A program made the position numbers and the translations under genes. From NCBI GenBank assembly GCA_945830165.1, contig CALZXR010000001.1, positions 13,470-77,469 on the forward strand: a stretch of 64,000 bases of DNA. Direction: 5' to 3'. Source of the DNA: Schaedlerella sp004556565. GTDB lineage: Bacteria > Bacillota > Clostridia > Lachnospirales > Lachnospiraceae. Positions within the stretch are counted from its first letter, which is position 1. Every line of letters starts with the position of its first letter. The notes under the pieces are model-generated. The model was not told the origin of the DNA and ran no database searches. It worked only from the letters and a program-made list of their open reading frames with translations. This document shows positions 16,152 to 25,531 of the stretch, in pieces.

Positions 16152-18458
16152 TCACCCCACTGTCCTTTCAATATCAAGTATGCCCTGTACCTGGCGCAGT
16201 TTTTCAATCACATGATTCAGCTCAGAACGCCCCTTGACAATAAACCCGACCTCGATGGTCGCAGTTCCCTTCTTACTTGTCCTGATATTCATAGACTTCA
16301 CATCAATCTTAGCTTCCGTAAAAATCTTACTGATTTCCATCAAAAGCCCTACCTGGTCGTACGCGTACATTTTAAGCTCTGCCAGATACTGGCCGTTTCC
16401 TTCTTTTTCCACGCTTCTTTCCCACTCAGCGGGAATCAGACGCTGCCGTTCTTCATCAGAAAGGTGGATCATATTCACGCAGTCGGTGCGATGAATCGAC
16501 ATTCCGCGCCCACGGGTAACGAAACCAACTATATCATCTCCCGGAACCGGGTTGCAGCACTTGGAAAAACGCACTGCCATATCATCAATTCCTTTGACTA
16601 CAATACCGCTGGTGGATCTTGCGATGTGGACCGTCTGCTTCGATGCTTCGGAAATTTTCTCCAGAATTGCTTCATCTGTCAGCTCTTTTGCATGCTCTTT
16701 TTCATATTCTTCCAGCAGGCGGTTCACAACCTGCCCTTCCTTCAGGCCGCCGTGCCCGATCGCCGCCAGCACGGCATCCCAGTCACGAAAGCCGTATTTG
16801 TGCTGTACGATCTGCTGGTACTTTGGTTTTGTAATATCAGATACGGAAATACCTTTTGCCTTACAGTAGGCATTGATCAGCTCCCGTCCCTTGATTATAT
16901 TATCTTCTTTATATTGACGTTTAAACCACTGATTAATCTTTGACTTTGCCTGTGTACTCTTAACAATATTCAGCCAGTCCCTGCTCGGTCCTTTTGAATT
17001 CTGGGATGTCAGGATTTCAATACGGTCCCCGTTCTGAATCTTGTAATCAATATTAACCAGCTTTCCGTTCACTCTTGCCCCTACCATCTTATTTCCTACG
17101 GCACTGTGGATCGCATATGCAAAATCCACCGGCGTGGAACCGTTCGGCAGGCTCTTCACATCCCCGTTCGGGGTGAAACAGTATACTTCTTCTGCAAATA
17201 AATCGAAATCGCCTTTTAACAGACTTAAAAATTCTCTGTTATCGGACATGTCCCGCTGCCATTCCAGTATCTGGCGCAGCCAGCTTAACTTTTCTTCCTC
17301 ACGGGCCTTCACATTTTTCGATGCGCTCGGTCCTTCTTTATATTTCCAATGAGCGGCAATACCGTATTCCGCTGTCTTATGCATCTCCTCGGTCCTGATC
17401 TGGATCTCGAACGGCTGGCCGGAAGGTCCGATCAGTGTGGTATGCAGAGACTGGTACATATTTGCCTTCGGCATCGCAATATAGTCTTTGAACCTGCCCG
17501 GAACAGGTGTATACATCTCATGGATGACTCCGAGTGCCCCATAACAGTCTTTCACAGAATCTACAATAATGCGGACGGCAAACAGGTCATACACCTGGTC
17601 AAGAGTCTTGTTCTGATTAACCATCTTTTTATAAATACTGAACAAATGCTTAACACGTCCGTAAACCTTTGCTTTTATATGGGCGTTTTTCATATGGGTG
17701 GACACTTCTTCGACGATCTGCTGGACAAATTCTTCCCTTTTTGTTTTCCTCTCGTTCAGATCTTTAACGAGCTGATAATACACATCAGGCTGAGAATACT
17801 TTAACGAAAGGTCATCCAGCTCGATCTTCAGCTTGGAAATACCGAGGCGGTGGGCGATCGGTGCATAAATATCCATCGTCTCCCTGGCTTTCTCAAGCTG
17901 TTTCTCCGGAGTCATAAATTCCAGCGTACGCATATTGTGCAGGCGGTCTGCAAGCTTGATGATGACAACCCTGATATCCTTTGCCATTGCAAGAAACATC
18001 TTACGGAGATTCTCTGCCTGTACTTCCAGCTTATCCTGTGAGTAAGGAAGCCTTCCGAGCTTAGTAACACCGTCGACGAGAAGTGCGACCTCGTCTCCGA
18101 ATTCTCTTGCTACATCCTCTACAGTAGCATCCGTATCCTCAACAGTATCATGCAGGATACCTGCCACGATCGTCTCTTTATCCATCTCCAGGTCTGCAAG
18201 GATGATTCCTACCCACAGTGGATGGATAATATATGGTTCTCCGGATTTTCTTCGCTGATCCTTATGCTCCGATGATGCAAGGCGATATGCTTTCTCTATC
18301 ATTGAAAGATCAGCAGACGGATGATATTTCTTGACTTTCTCGATCAGCACCTGATACAGCTTATCCGGATCCTGATAATCTTCCGGATTCATCACTGCGT
18401 GACCGTCAACAATTTCCAGGTTTTGATTCAGAAGTTCATATTCACATGTTCCAGCCAT
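16152..18458 (-). CDS. relA: Bifunctional (p)ppGpp synthetase/hydrolase
   Basis: The long RelA/SpoT homologue, 768 residues, making and degrading the stringent-response alarmones. Domains in order are the HD hydrolase with HKDQRRKSGEPYIIHP and GILHDTVEDTDATVEDV (about residues 55-110; His-Asp intact, so hydrolase-competent), the synthetase with YVMPKAN-type region KDYIAMPKANMYQSLH and EIQIRTEEMHKTAEYG (about 240-375), a TGS domain (DLFAEEVYCFTPNGDVKSLP, about 410), a zinc-finger/helical part with SKCCNPVPGDDIVGF, and a C-terminal ACT domain. GGGGGATG precedes the ATG. It has its own promoter and heads the relA-hydrolase-hemZ-hisS-aspS run. Confidence 0.97.
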   Translation of the reverse strand: MAGTCEYELLNQNLEIVDGHAVMNPEDYQDPDKLYQVLIEKVKKYHPSADLSMIEKAYRLASSEHKDQRRKSGEPYIIHPLWVGIILADLEMDKETIVAGILHDTVEDTDATVEDVAREFGDEVALLVDGVTKLGRLPYSQDKLEVQAENLRKMFLAMAKDIRVVIIKLADRLHNMRTLEFMTPEKQLEKARETMDIYAPIAHRLGISKLKIELDDLSLKYSQPDVYYQLVKDLNERKTKREEFVQQIVEEVSTHMKNAHIKAKVYGRVKHLFSIYKKMVNQNKTLDQVYDLFAVRIIVDSVKDCYGALGVIHEMYTPVPGRFKDYIAMPKANMYQSLHTTLIGPSGQPFEIQIRTEEMHKTAEYGIAAHWKYKEGPSASKNVKAREEEKLSWLRQILEWQRDMSDNREFLSLLKGDFDLFAEEVYCFTPNGDVKSLPNGSTPVDFAYAIHSAVGNKMVGARVNGKLVNIDYKIQNGDRIEILTSQNSKGPSRDWLNIVKSTQAKSKINQWFKRQYKEDNIIKGRELINAYCKAKGISVSDITKPKYQQIVQHKYGFRDWDAVLAAIGHGGLKEGQVVNRLLEEYEKEHAKELTDEAILEKISEASKQTVHIARSTSGIVVKGIDDMAVRFSKCCNPVPGDDIVGFVTRGRGMSIHRTDCVNMIHLSDEERQRLIPAEWERSVEKEGNGQYLAELKMYAYDQVGLLMEISKIFTEAKIDVKSMNIRTSKKGTATIEVGFIVKGRSELNHVIEKLRQVQGILDIERTVG

Positions 18459-18490
18459 ATCTCATCCCCCTTTTAAAAAACATATGATAA

Positions 18491-18518
18491 AGTATAACAC
18501 CATTTTCCGATTTTTCAA
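18491..18518 (-). promoter_or_regulatory. relA operon promoter
   Basis: On the minus strand TTGAAA (18513-18518) and TATACT (18491-18496) are 16 nt apart in the 104-bp gap between recJ and relA. The expected start is about 25-30 nt upstream of the relA ATG. Confidence 0.7.
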
Positions 18519-18562
18519 AGCATAATTGTCGCGATTTGTAAGTTATTATCGCTTTTTTGCCC

Positions 18563-20275
18563 CTACTGGTAATTCAGGACCGTAATCTGCAGGGTACGTC
18601 TTCCCTGATATTCATTTACCGAAGGGTAAAATGTAAATGCCATTCTTTCTTTTTGTTTCATTGTATTCAGGCATGCCTGTACATCGCCAAAATAAACAGC
18701 ATCCATCCTGTTTCCATTTACATCTTCCGCCTGAAATTTCAGCACGTTATGATTCTTCCCGATTATACGTGGCTGAATCACCCGGAGATTTTTTTCCGCA
18801 AACAAAGGTTTTGCATTTCCTTTTCCAAAAGGCTCCAGGATGTCCAGTTCCTGAATCAGATTCTCTGTTATATAAGGAAACGGAAGCTGCATGTCAATGG
18901 ATACCTTTTCCGTCATATCCTCTTCTGTCAGCGTACACAGCTCATTGATGGTTTCACGGAATCTTTCTACGTTTTTCTCTTCAATGGACAGTCCCGCCGC
19001 CAGCTTATGTCCGCCAAACCTGGTAAACAACGCGCGGCATTTATTCATCTCTTCAAACATATTGTAGCTTTCAATGGAACGCCCTGAGCCCTTTACCCCA
19101 TGTTCTCCTCTGGTGAGTACAAAAACCGGACGGTAATAGCGTTCCCGGATGCGGCCCGCGATAATTCCCGCGATACTTTCATGGCAGTCCGGTAGGAAAA
19201 CAACGAACACACGGTCATCTTTTAATGATGTGGTTTCTATCAGCTCCACAGCCTGTTCCACACCTTTTTCTGTCATCTCCTTCCGGCTGTCATTTAACGC
19301 TTTTAAATCTTCCGCCAGCATCACCGCCTCCCGCCTTCCGGAAGCATTTAAAAGCTCAAGAGCCCGCTTCGCCGTATCCAGACGACCGCTGGCATTGATA
19401 CATGGTCCGATGACAAAGCCGATATGATATGCACTGAGATTTTCGAATGGTATGCCGTTACATTCAATCAATGCCCTCAGTCCCGGATTCTTAGTACGTT
19501 TCAGCATATCCAGCCCCTGTTTGACAAAAATCCGGTTTTCTCCTTTCAAATCCATCACATCACCGACGGTCGCTATTGCCACATTTTCCATCAGGTCATC
19601 CACTTCATCCGCATCATGTCCCATCACCTCATAAAGTGCTTCAACCAGCTTATATGCCACGGCCGCGCCGCAGAGACCTTTAAACGGATACGGGCATTCC
19701 TCCCTGTGGGGGTCTACGACAGCATCCGCAGGAGGCACCAGATATTCACGCTCACCCCCCGCTTCCAGAAACGGAACTTCGTGATGATCCGTCACGATAA
19801 TCGTCATCCCGTTCTGTTTTCCGTATGCGATTTCATCCATCGCCGCAATGCCGTTATCACAGGTAATGATCGTATCGATTCCGTCCTCTATCGCCCTGTC
19901 TATCAGCATCCGGTTCAGTCCGTACCCCTCCCGGATGCGGTCCGGGATATCCGTGTCAGCTTCCGCCCCGAGCCTTGAAAGACCCTCCTGCAAAATATAA
20001 GTGGCATTCACCCCGTCGATATCATAATCACCAATAATACGTATCGGCATCCGCTCTCTGATTTTTTCCGCCAGGATCTCCACGGCCTTGTCCATGTCCT
20101 TCATCAGCATTCCGTCATATAAATCAGCAATTGTCCCATTCAGATAAAAATCAATCGCTTTATCACCGATAATATCCCTGTTTCTTAAAAGGCGTGCCGT
20201 GATCGGTGAAATATGATATTTTTTTGAGATTGCCTGGAAATCAGCCTTTTTCATGGAAACATACCATTTCTCCAT
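18563..20275 (-). CDS. recJ: Single-stranded-DNA-specific exonuclease RecJ
   Basis: A DHH-superfamily 5'-3' exonuclease, 570 residues, acting in recombination and mismatch or base-excision repair. The phosphoesterase motifs are RIIGDYDIDGVNATYIL (motif I), TCDNGIAAMDEI, and VTDHHEVP (DHH). DHHA1 is seen in FTRFGGHKLAAGLSIEEKN, and the C-terminal part is the OB domain. The start at 20275 (MEKWYVSMKK) is preceded by GGGAGG at 7 nt; the open frame extends 42 codons further but those overlap the secDF terminator region and are not conserved. It is a typical-size clostridial RecJ. Confidence 0.95.
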   Translation of the reverse strand: MEKWYVSMKKADFQAISKKYHISPITARLLRNRDIIGDKAIDFYLNGTIADLYDGMLMKDMDKAVEILAEKIRERMPIRIIGDYDIDGVNATYILQEGLSRLGAEADTDIPDRIREGYGLNRMLIDRAIEDGIDTIITCDNGIAAMDEIAYGKQNGMTIIVTDHHEVPFLEAGGEREYLVPPADAVVDPHREECPYPFKGLCGAAVAYKLVEALYEVMGHDADEVDDLMENVAIATVGDVMDLKGENRIFVKQGLDMLKRTKNPGLRALIECNGIPFENLSAYHIGFVIGPCINASGRLDTAKRALELLNASGRREAVMLAEDLKALNDSRKEMTEKGVEQAVELIETTSLKDDRVFVVFLPDCHESIAGIIAGRIRERYYRPVFVLTRGEHGVKGSGRSIESYNMFEEMNKCRALFTRFGGHKLAAGLSIEEKNVERFRETINELCTLTEEDMTEKVSIDMQLPFPYITENLIQELDILEPFGKGNAKPLFAEKNLRVIQPRIIGKNHNVLKFQAEDVNGNRMDAVYFGDVQACLNTMKQKERMAFTFYPSVNEYQGRRTLQITVLNYQ

Positions 20276-20353
20276 CTTGTATCCTCCCGAACATGTAATT
20301 CTTCTGTATTTGGAAGACAACGATTCGTTCCAAACTGTTATTCTTATATTAAG

Positions 20354-20394
20354 AAAAGGTGACAGCTTCACTGATGTGAAAACAGTCCCCTTTT
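20354..20394 (-). terminator. Terminator after secDF
   Basis: The outer arms AAAAGG.GAC and GTC.CCTTTT (20354-20363 with 20385-20394) and an inner TTCAC/GTGAA pair form a bulged hairpin on the minus strand 34 nt downstream of the secDF stop. The tail CTTAATA is only moderately U-rich. Confidence 0.55.
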
Positions 20395-20427
20395 CTTTCA
20401 TACTGCAATTATATTTTGATTACTCTT

Positions 20428-22689
20428 TTAAGCTGCTTTTTTCCCAAACTTCTTTTTCATGACATACCACAGTGCACCTGTGATGCATACAGAAGAATAT
20501 CCTCCGCATATAATACCTACCATAAGCGGAAGGGCAAATTCCTTGATAGAGCTTACTCCGAGCACATACAATACCGCTACCATAACAAAAGTTGTCAGCG
20601 AAGTATAAATGCTTCGTGTCAGAGTGTTTGTGATACATCTGTTGACCAAAGTGTCCAGGCCTTCGTTTCTGCTCTTTGTCTTAAGCTCTTCACGGATACG
20701 GTCGAAGATAACGATCGTCGCGTTGATGGAATAACCGACAATCGTAAGCATACATGCGATAAATGTATTTCCCACGGAAATCCTGGACACCACATAAAAC
20801 GCCAGTACAACCAGGACGTCATGGACAAGTGCCACAACCGCACTGGTCGCAAAACGAACGTCATTAAACCTGAACCAGATATACAGAAGCATGCAGATTG
20901 TCGCAACGATCACTGCTACAGCCGCATCCTGTCTCATTTCGGAGCTTACGGTTGAACTGATGTTTTCTGTCGTGATTTCATCTTCATTGACATCAAAATT
21001 CTCAACCATCGCGTTGTTGAAAGCTTCACGTTTGTCAAGGTCAAGTGTCTGCGTCTTGAAAATAACCTGGTTGGTTCCTTCTACTTTCTGAACCTGGACA
21101 TTATTGTCCCCCGTCGCATCCTCAATCAGAGGAACGATCTCACTGTCAATTTCATCAAGAGTATAATTCTCGTTAAATGTTACATTTGTGGATGTACCGC
21201 CCTTGAATTCCATACTGTAGTTCAGCGCGCCATTACCCTGTGCGCCATTCACTCCCATAAACACAAATCCAAGTACGATTACCGCTGCGGAAATGCCAAA
21301 GAACACTTTTCTCTTTCCGAGGAAATTAATCGGTGCTCTCTCTTCTTTCTTAGCTCCAGTATACAGGCTTTCCTTTTTAAGGCCGATTGCATAGAATGCA
21401 TAGCTGATAAGCCTTGTGATAAATAATGCCGTAAACAGAGAAACAGCAATACCAAGAATCAATGTCTGTGCAAATCCCTTTACAGAACCGCTTCCTTTCA
21501 AAAGCAGCACGATCGCTGCAATAAGGGTCGTAATGTTACCGTCCACGATAGCGGATGTTGCTTTCTGGAAACCTGTCCCCAGAGCTGCCTTAACCGACTT
21601 TCCGGCATATATTTCTTCCCTCACTCTGGCGAAAATAATAACGTTGGCATCTACTGCCATACCGATATTGAGGACGATACCTGCAATACCCGGAAGAGTA
21701 AGTGTAATATCAAATGCATTCAAAAGAACAATTACAAGTCCGGTATAAACAAGAAGTGCCAGGCTTGATGCAAATCCCGGAAGGCGATATACAACGCACA
21801 TGAAAATGATAATAAGAAGCAGTCCGATTGCTCCGGCCATCAGACTTGTGCTGATTGCCTGCTCACCAAGCTGTGCCCCTACCACATTAGAGCGAAGTTC
21901 TTCCAGTTCAAGGTTCAGTCCACCGATACGGATCGTGGAAGCAAGTTTGTCCGCTTCTTCATATGTCATGCTTCCTGAAATCTGAGCTTTACCATCACTG
22001 ATTACCGCATTAACACTCGGTACGCTTACAAATTCCCCATCATAATAAATACCGATTGTTTCTTCGGAAGCATATGCAGCCTCTGTAGCTTCTGCAAACT
22101 TGGCTGTACCTTCATCATTCAGCTCCAGGTCAACAACATTCTTCTTCTGTCCTGTAAGCTGTTCTTCGGTTGTTGCCGCCGAAGCTGTCTTCACATCTGC
22201 TCCTGTCAGTACAATGGAGCCATCTGCCTGCAATTCTTCAATCGTCTTATTCAACTGATATGAGGAACCGCTATAAGAATAGTTTTCGCTTCCGTCACTG
22301 CCTGTCTCCTTGATAAAGTACAGAGAGCCCGGCTGTCCGAGTTCTTCCAGAATCTGGTTCGCATCTGTCACACCCGGTATCTCAATGCTGATACGGTCAT
22401 CACCTTCCTGATATACAGACGCCTCAGTGCTGTACTGCTCGACACGTTTCTGCAGTTTGTAAATTGTATCCGCCATATCTTCTGCGGACGGTGCACCGCC
22501 CTTTACCTGATATGTAATGCTGACGCCTCCTTCGAGGTCAAGGCCCAGATTAATATTCTCGGCAGCGCCCGTTTTGTTTTTCCCCAGTCCCATAAATGCC
22601 GTATATCCCAGAAATACAATCAGGGCGGCAACAAGAATCAGGCTGAGGATACCTCTGCTCTTCTTCATGTTTTTCATTGCTTTTTTCAT
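20428..22689 (-). CDS. secDF: Fused protein translocase subunits SecD-SecF
   Basis: One 753-residue chain combining SecD (about 1-440) and SecF (about 450-753). Each half has a first transmembrane helix, a periplasm-facing domain and five more helices, twelve in all. SecD hallmarks are NLGLDLEGGVSITYQ near residue 50 and the C-terminal segment LPGIAGIVLNIGMAVDANVIIFARVREE; SecF has LNYSMEFKGGTSTNVTF and GYSINATIVIFDRIREEL. The protein uses the proton or sodium gradient to help SecYEG release exported proteins. The ATG overlaps the scfB stop by 4 bp, so secDF is translationally coupled to the SCIFF maturase, an arrangement seen across Clostridia. Near-universal SCIFF-secDF linkage suggests a link to export. 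Confidence 0.96.
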   Translation of the reverse strand: MKKAMKNMKKSRGILSLILVAALIVFLGYTAFMGLGKNKTGAAENINLGLDLEGGVSITYQVKGGAPSAEDMADTIYKLQKRVEQYSTEASVYQEGDDRISIEIPGVTDANQILEELGQPGSLYFIKETGSDGSENYSYSGSSYQLNKTIEELQADGSIVLTGADVKTASAATTEEQLTGQKKNVVDLELNDEGTAKFAEATEAAYASEETIGIYYDGEFVSVPSVNAVISDGKAQISGSMTYEEADKLASTIRIGGLNLELEELRSNVVGAQLGEQAISTSLMAGAIGLLLIIIFMCVVYRLPGFASSLALLVYTGLVIVLLNAFDITLTLPGIAGIVLNIGMAVDANVIIFARVREEIYAGKSVKAALGTGFQKATSAIVDGNITTLIAAIVLLLKGSGSVKGFAQTLILGIAVSLFTALFITRLISYAFYAIGLKKESLYTGAKKEERAPINFLGKRKVFFGISAAVIVLGFVFMGVNGAQGNGALNYSMEFKGGTSTNVTFNENYTLDEIDSEIVPLIEDATGDNNVQVQKVEGTNQVIFKTQTLDLDKREAFNNAMVENFDVNEDEITTENISSTVSSEMRQDAAVAVIVATICMLLYIWFRFNDVRFATSAVVALVHDVLVVLAFYVVSRISVGNTFIACMLTIVGYSINATIVIFDRIREELKTKSRNEGLDTLVNRCITNTLTRSIYTSLTTFVMVAVLYVLGVSSIKEFALPLMVGIICGGYSSVCITGALWYVMKKKFGKKAA

Positions 22690-24101
22690 TTCCTTTCTTC
22701 ATCTGACAATTCATCTGCCAATGCAGCTTTTATCATAATTGCACACTCCACGCGCTTACGTTCCATCTCGCAGCTCACGTCGTATGTATCATGAATTGTG
22801 TTGTGGAACTTATAGGAATTCGCCATACAGCCGCCGCTGCAGTAAAATCTCGCGAAACAGTTCCTGCATTTCTCTTTCGAGTACACACTGCAGGATCTGA
22901 ATTCATCTGCGATTTCAGGCTTTGTAATCCCCTCATCCACATTTCCCATAAGAAACTCTTCCTGACCTACGAACTGATGGCAGGGATACAGATCCCCCCA
23001 CGGCGTTACAGCCAGGTATTCTGTTCCGGAACCACATCCGGATAATCGTTTTGCAACACAGGGACCGCCTTCAAGGTCCAGCATGAAATGGAAGAAGGTA
23101 AACCCTTTCCCTTCACGCTCCCTGTCCACCATTGTCTTCGCAAGGATATCATACTCCCGGAAAATCCGGGGAAGGTCATTTTCTCTGATTGCATAAGGGT
23201 CCGTGTCGTCACCGACAACGGGTTCTATCGATATCTGTTCAAATCCCAAATCCACGAAATGCATCACGTCTTTGGAAAAATCTAGATTATCGCGGGTAAA
23301 AGTTCCACGGATGTAATACTTCTGCTGATTCCTGCTCCGGGCAAGCTTCTGGAACTTCGGGACTATCAGGTCATAACTTCCCTTTCCGTTACGGAACGGC
23401 CTCATCCGGTCGTTGACTTCTTTACGCCCGTCAAGGCTTAAAACCACGTTATCCATCTCCCGGTTTACAAATTCCTGAACTTCGTCGTTCAGCAGAACTC
23501 CATTTGTCGTCAGGGTAAAACGGAAATGTTTGTCATGCAGTTTTTCCTGTTCTCTTCCGTAAGCGACCAGTTTTTTGACCACTTCCCAGTTCATCAAAGG
23601 CTCACCGCCGAAGAAATCCACCTCAAGATTCCTCCTGCTTCCTGAATTTTTAATCAGAAAATCGAGGGCCTTCTTTCCGACCTCATACGACATCAGCGCT
23701 CTTCTTCCGTGATATTCTCCTTCCTCCGCAAAACAATACCGGCAGGCAAGATTACAGTCATGTGCGATGTGGAGGCAAAGTGCTTTTACCACGGTTTTCC
23801 TTTGCTTCACGACATCAATATAATCCTCATAGACATCTCTGGCGAATAATTTCCCGCCTTCTGTCAACTCAATGACTGCCTCCAGAATATCCCTGATATC
23901 TTCCTCAGGATATGTATTGCCAAGCTCCTCTGCAAGATATGCAGAAACGCTCTCTTCCTTAAGTGTCTCAGCCGTGTGAAACGGATTCTGCTTCTCCAGG
24001 CAGGCGATTACATCATATGCCGTCTTGTCCACCACATGAACAGATCCGCTGTTCACATCAAGGACAATATTGTACCCATTATTCTGGTACTGATGAATCA
24101 C
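22686..24101 (-). CDS. scfB: SCIFF peptide radical SAM maturase (thioether-forming)
   Basis: A 471-residue radical SAM/SPASM enzyme that installs a Cys-to-Thr sactionine-type thioether in the neighbouring SCIFF peptide. The N-terminal about 90 residues are the RiPP-recognition region; the radical SAM motif is CNLACRYCFA (near residue 108), followed by FFGGEPLMNWE. SPASM-domain cysteines occur in SGCGSGTEYLAV, DLYPCHQF, CRNCFARFYCSGGCMANS and SCEMER, enough for two auxiliary 4Fe-4S clusters. The start is GTG at 24101 with GAGAGG 8 nt upstream. It lies 119 bp after scfA, with a hairpin in between, and overlaps secDF by 4 bp. Confidence 0.95.
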   Translation of the reverse strand: MIHQYQNNGYNIVLDVNSGSVHVVDKTAYDVIACLEKQNPFHTAETLKEESVSAYLAEELGNTYPEEDIRDILEAVIELTEGGKLFARDVYEDYIDVVKQRKTVVKALCLHIAHDCNLACRYCFAEEGEYHGRRALMSYEVGKKALDFLIKNSGSRRNLEVDFFGGEPLMNWEVVKKLVAYGREQEKLHDKHFRFTLTTNGVLLNDEVQEFVNREMDNVVLSLDGRKEVNDRMRPFRNGKGSYDLIVPKFQKLARSRNQQKYYIRGTFTRDNLDFSKDVMHFVDLGFEQISIEPVVGDDTDPYAIRENDLPRIFREYDILAKTMVDREREGKGFTFFHFMLDLEGGPCVAKRLSGCGSGTEYLAVTPWGDLYPCHQFVGQEEFLMGNVDEGITKPEIADEFRSCSVYSKEKCRNCFARFYCSGGCMANSYKFHNTIHDTYDVSCEMERKRVECAIMIKAALADELSDEERK

Positions 24102-24141
24102 AGCAGTTACCTCTCTTTCTAACTTGTTCTAACAAGGATAA

Positions 24142-24163
24142 GGCAGCGGCCAAAGCCGCTGCC
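24142..24163 (-). other. Hairpin between scfA and scfB, probable partial terminator/attenuator
   Basis: A perfect 9-bp stem of GGCAGCGGC (24142-24150) and GCCGCTGCC (24155-24163) with a 4-nt loop. On the minus strand it is followed by TTATCCTTGTT, a weak U-tract. Placed between a short precursor gene and its enzyme, it would let much more scfA than scfB mRNA accumulate. Confidence 0.65.
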
Positions 24164-24220
24164 CATAAAGCGGATGGCATCTCCGCTGTTGCTGCTTGCT
24201 CTTACTTTTCCTGATTTCTC

Positions 24221-24364
24221 TTACTTCTTCTGTTCACAAACCTGATTACCAACTGTGCAGGATGTCTTGCATGCTGACTGGCAGGATGTCTGACATTCGC
24301 CGCATCCACCCTTCTTAACTGTATTGTTCAGCGTCTGAGTGTTCAAAGTCTTGATATGTTTCAT
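24221..24364 (-). CDS. scfA: SCIFF six-cysteine ribosomal peptide precursor
   Basis: A 47-residue peptide beginning MKHIKTLNTQTLNNTVKK and then rich in cysteine. The six Cys are at 21, 24, 28, 32, 36 and 43 (spacing C-x2-C-x3-C-x3-C-x3-C-x6-C), matching the SCIFF (six Cys in forty-five residues) family almost exactly. Known family members are modified by the adjacent radical SAM maturase to a thioether between a Cys and a Thr; the Thr following Cys36 (Thr37) fits. AGGAGG lies 7 nt before the ATG, predicting strong translation. The biological role of mature SCIFF is not established. It is short enough to be missed by automatic gene calling. Confidence 0.96.
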   Translation of the reverse strand: MKHIKTLNTQTLNNTVKKGGCGECQTSCQSACKTSCTVGNQVCEQKK

Positions 24365-24448
24365 GATTCGTCCTCCTACTGTTTCGTGCTATAGTGCTTC
24401 CACTGCGACCTATTATAACATAACACCTTCCGTTTTAAAAGAACTTTT

Positions 24449-24835
24449 TTATGAAAACATCCCTCCAAGAGTTCCTCCCCCAGCGCACATCAGAAATGTT
24501 GCCAGTACATTTGCTCCGTTTGCCTGTAACGAGTGGTAAATCCCAAAGGAAATCAGGAGCAGAAGCGCAAAATAAAGGATTCCTACGATCAGCCCCCATA
24601 TGAACTTTCTCTTTCCTGCCTTTTTACCGATAAAAAAACCTCCCAGGAATGTTGACAGAACATAAATTACAATAATCCCCGCTGCGACCTTTTTTTCATC
24701 AAGGTTCATTTTATACAGCAGCATTGCCAGAAGCATCAGCAGGAATGCCGACAAAACAAATGCACACAGAAGAGCCTTGATTATCCATACGATTTTAATC
24801 TCAGCTTCCTGTGTGCGTACTGTATGATTTTCCAT
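24449..24835 (-). CDS. TIGR04086-like small membrane protein linked to SCIFF
   Basis: A 128-residue protein with four predicted transmembrane segments (about residues 15-40, 50-72, 80-103 and 106-127) and a short charged N-terminus. The last segment ends in a glycine-rich GGGTLGGMF. Sequence pattern, size and place directly upstream of scfA match the membrane protein family TIGR04086, which co-occurs with SCIFF and SecDF genes in Clostridia. Its function is unknown; a role with export or the SCIFF product is an inference from neighbourhood. The start at 24835 is chosen for the AGGGGGA site 7 nt upstream. The gap to scfA (84 bp) could hold a separate scfA promoter. Confidence 0.8.
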   Translation of the reverse strand: MENHTVRTQEAEIKIVWIIKALLCAFVLSAFLLMLLAMLLYKMNLDEKKVAAGIIVIYVLSTFLGGFFIGKKAGKRKFIWGLIVGILYFALLLLISFGIYHSLQANGANVLATFLMCAGGGTLGGMFS

Positions 24836-24944
24836 AACCGTCCCCCTGTTCACATTGCATGTCAGCCGTTACTGAGATATTTTATGAACCTCCGGTTGCG
24901 ATTATGTCTGTTTTACTGCTGCTTCTGTTTTACTGTTGCTGAGT

Positions 24945-25490
24945 TTACTGCTCCATCTGTTTTCCGAGAAATGCCGCCGCACACATCACCACTTTGCACT
25001 CCGCCTCGCCAAATTTATTCTTTTCCCCTTTATTGAGCAGAATCACCGAACCGATGATATCTCCCTCACAAAGTATCGGTGAAATAATCTCCGACTGATA
25101 CCCGCTCATATTATCAACGACATCGACGAATCTATTTGTTCCCTGTTCTGCAATAACCTGTTCCCTCATCCTCATGGTCTTTTCCATATCTTTGCCTATA
25201 TATTTTTCCTGAAAATCACGTTTCCCGGCTCCCGCCGCCGCAATCACCTGATCGTTATCTGTGATGCACACGGTGCACCCCATCGTCTGAGCAAGGCTTT
25301 CCGCATACTGACCTGCCAGCGTCCCAAGTTCTCCGATAGGAGAATACTTCTTTAAAATCACTTCTCCTTCCCGGTCGGTAAATATCTCCAGCGGGTCTCC
25401 TTCCCTTATACGCAGTGTACGTCTGATTTCCTTCGGAATCACTACGCGGCCAAGCTCATCTATTCTACGAACGATTCCTGTAGCTTTCAT
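24945..25490 (-). CDS. spoVT: Stage V sporulation protein T, AbrB-type regulator
   Basis: A 181-residue transcription factor: an N-terminal AbrB/SpoVT swapped-hairpin DNA-binding domain (MKATGIVRRIDELGRVVIPK, residues 1-50) and a C-terminal GAF domain (about 56-181). In B. subtilis SpoVT tunes late forespore (sigma-G) genes. GGAGG lies 8 nt before the ATG. A sigma-G/F-like promoter lies upstream. It is the clearest sign that the organism has the sporulation programme. The gene ends 110 bp before the TIGR04086-like gene and is divergent from pduL. Confidence 0.93.
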   Translation of the reverse strand: MKATGIVRRIDELGRVVIPKEIRRTLRIREGDPLEIFTDREGEVILKKYSPIGELGTLAGQYAESLAQTMGCTVCITDNDQVIAAAGAGKRDFQEKYIGKDMEKTMRMREQVIAEQGTNRFVDVVDNMSGYQSEIISPILCEGDIIGSVILLNKGEKNKFGEAECKVVMCAAAFLGKQMEQ

Positions 25491-25531
25491 ATATGAATTC
25501 CTCCATTTACTGTACTAAACATTTCTGGAAA

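Noticed and set aside
15963..16943. A 326-codon plus-strand open frame opposite the MBL and relA genes
   Set aside because: It crosses two well-supported genes on the other strand and has no recognisable domain.
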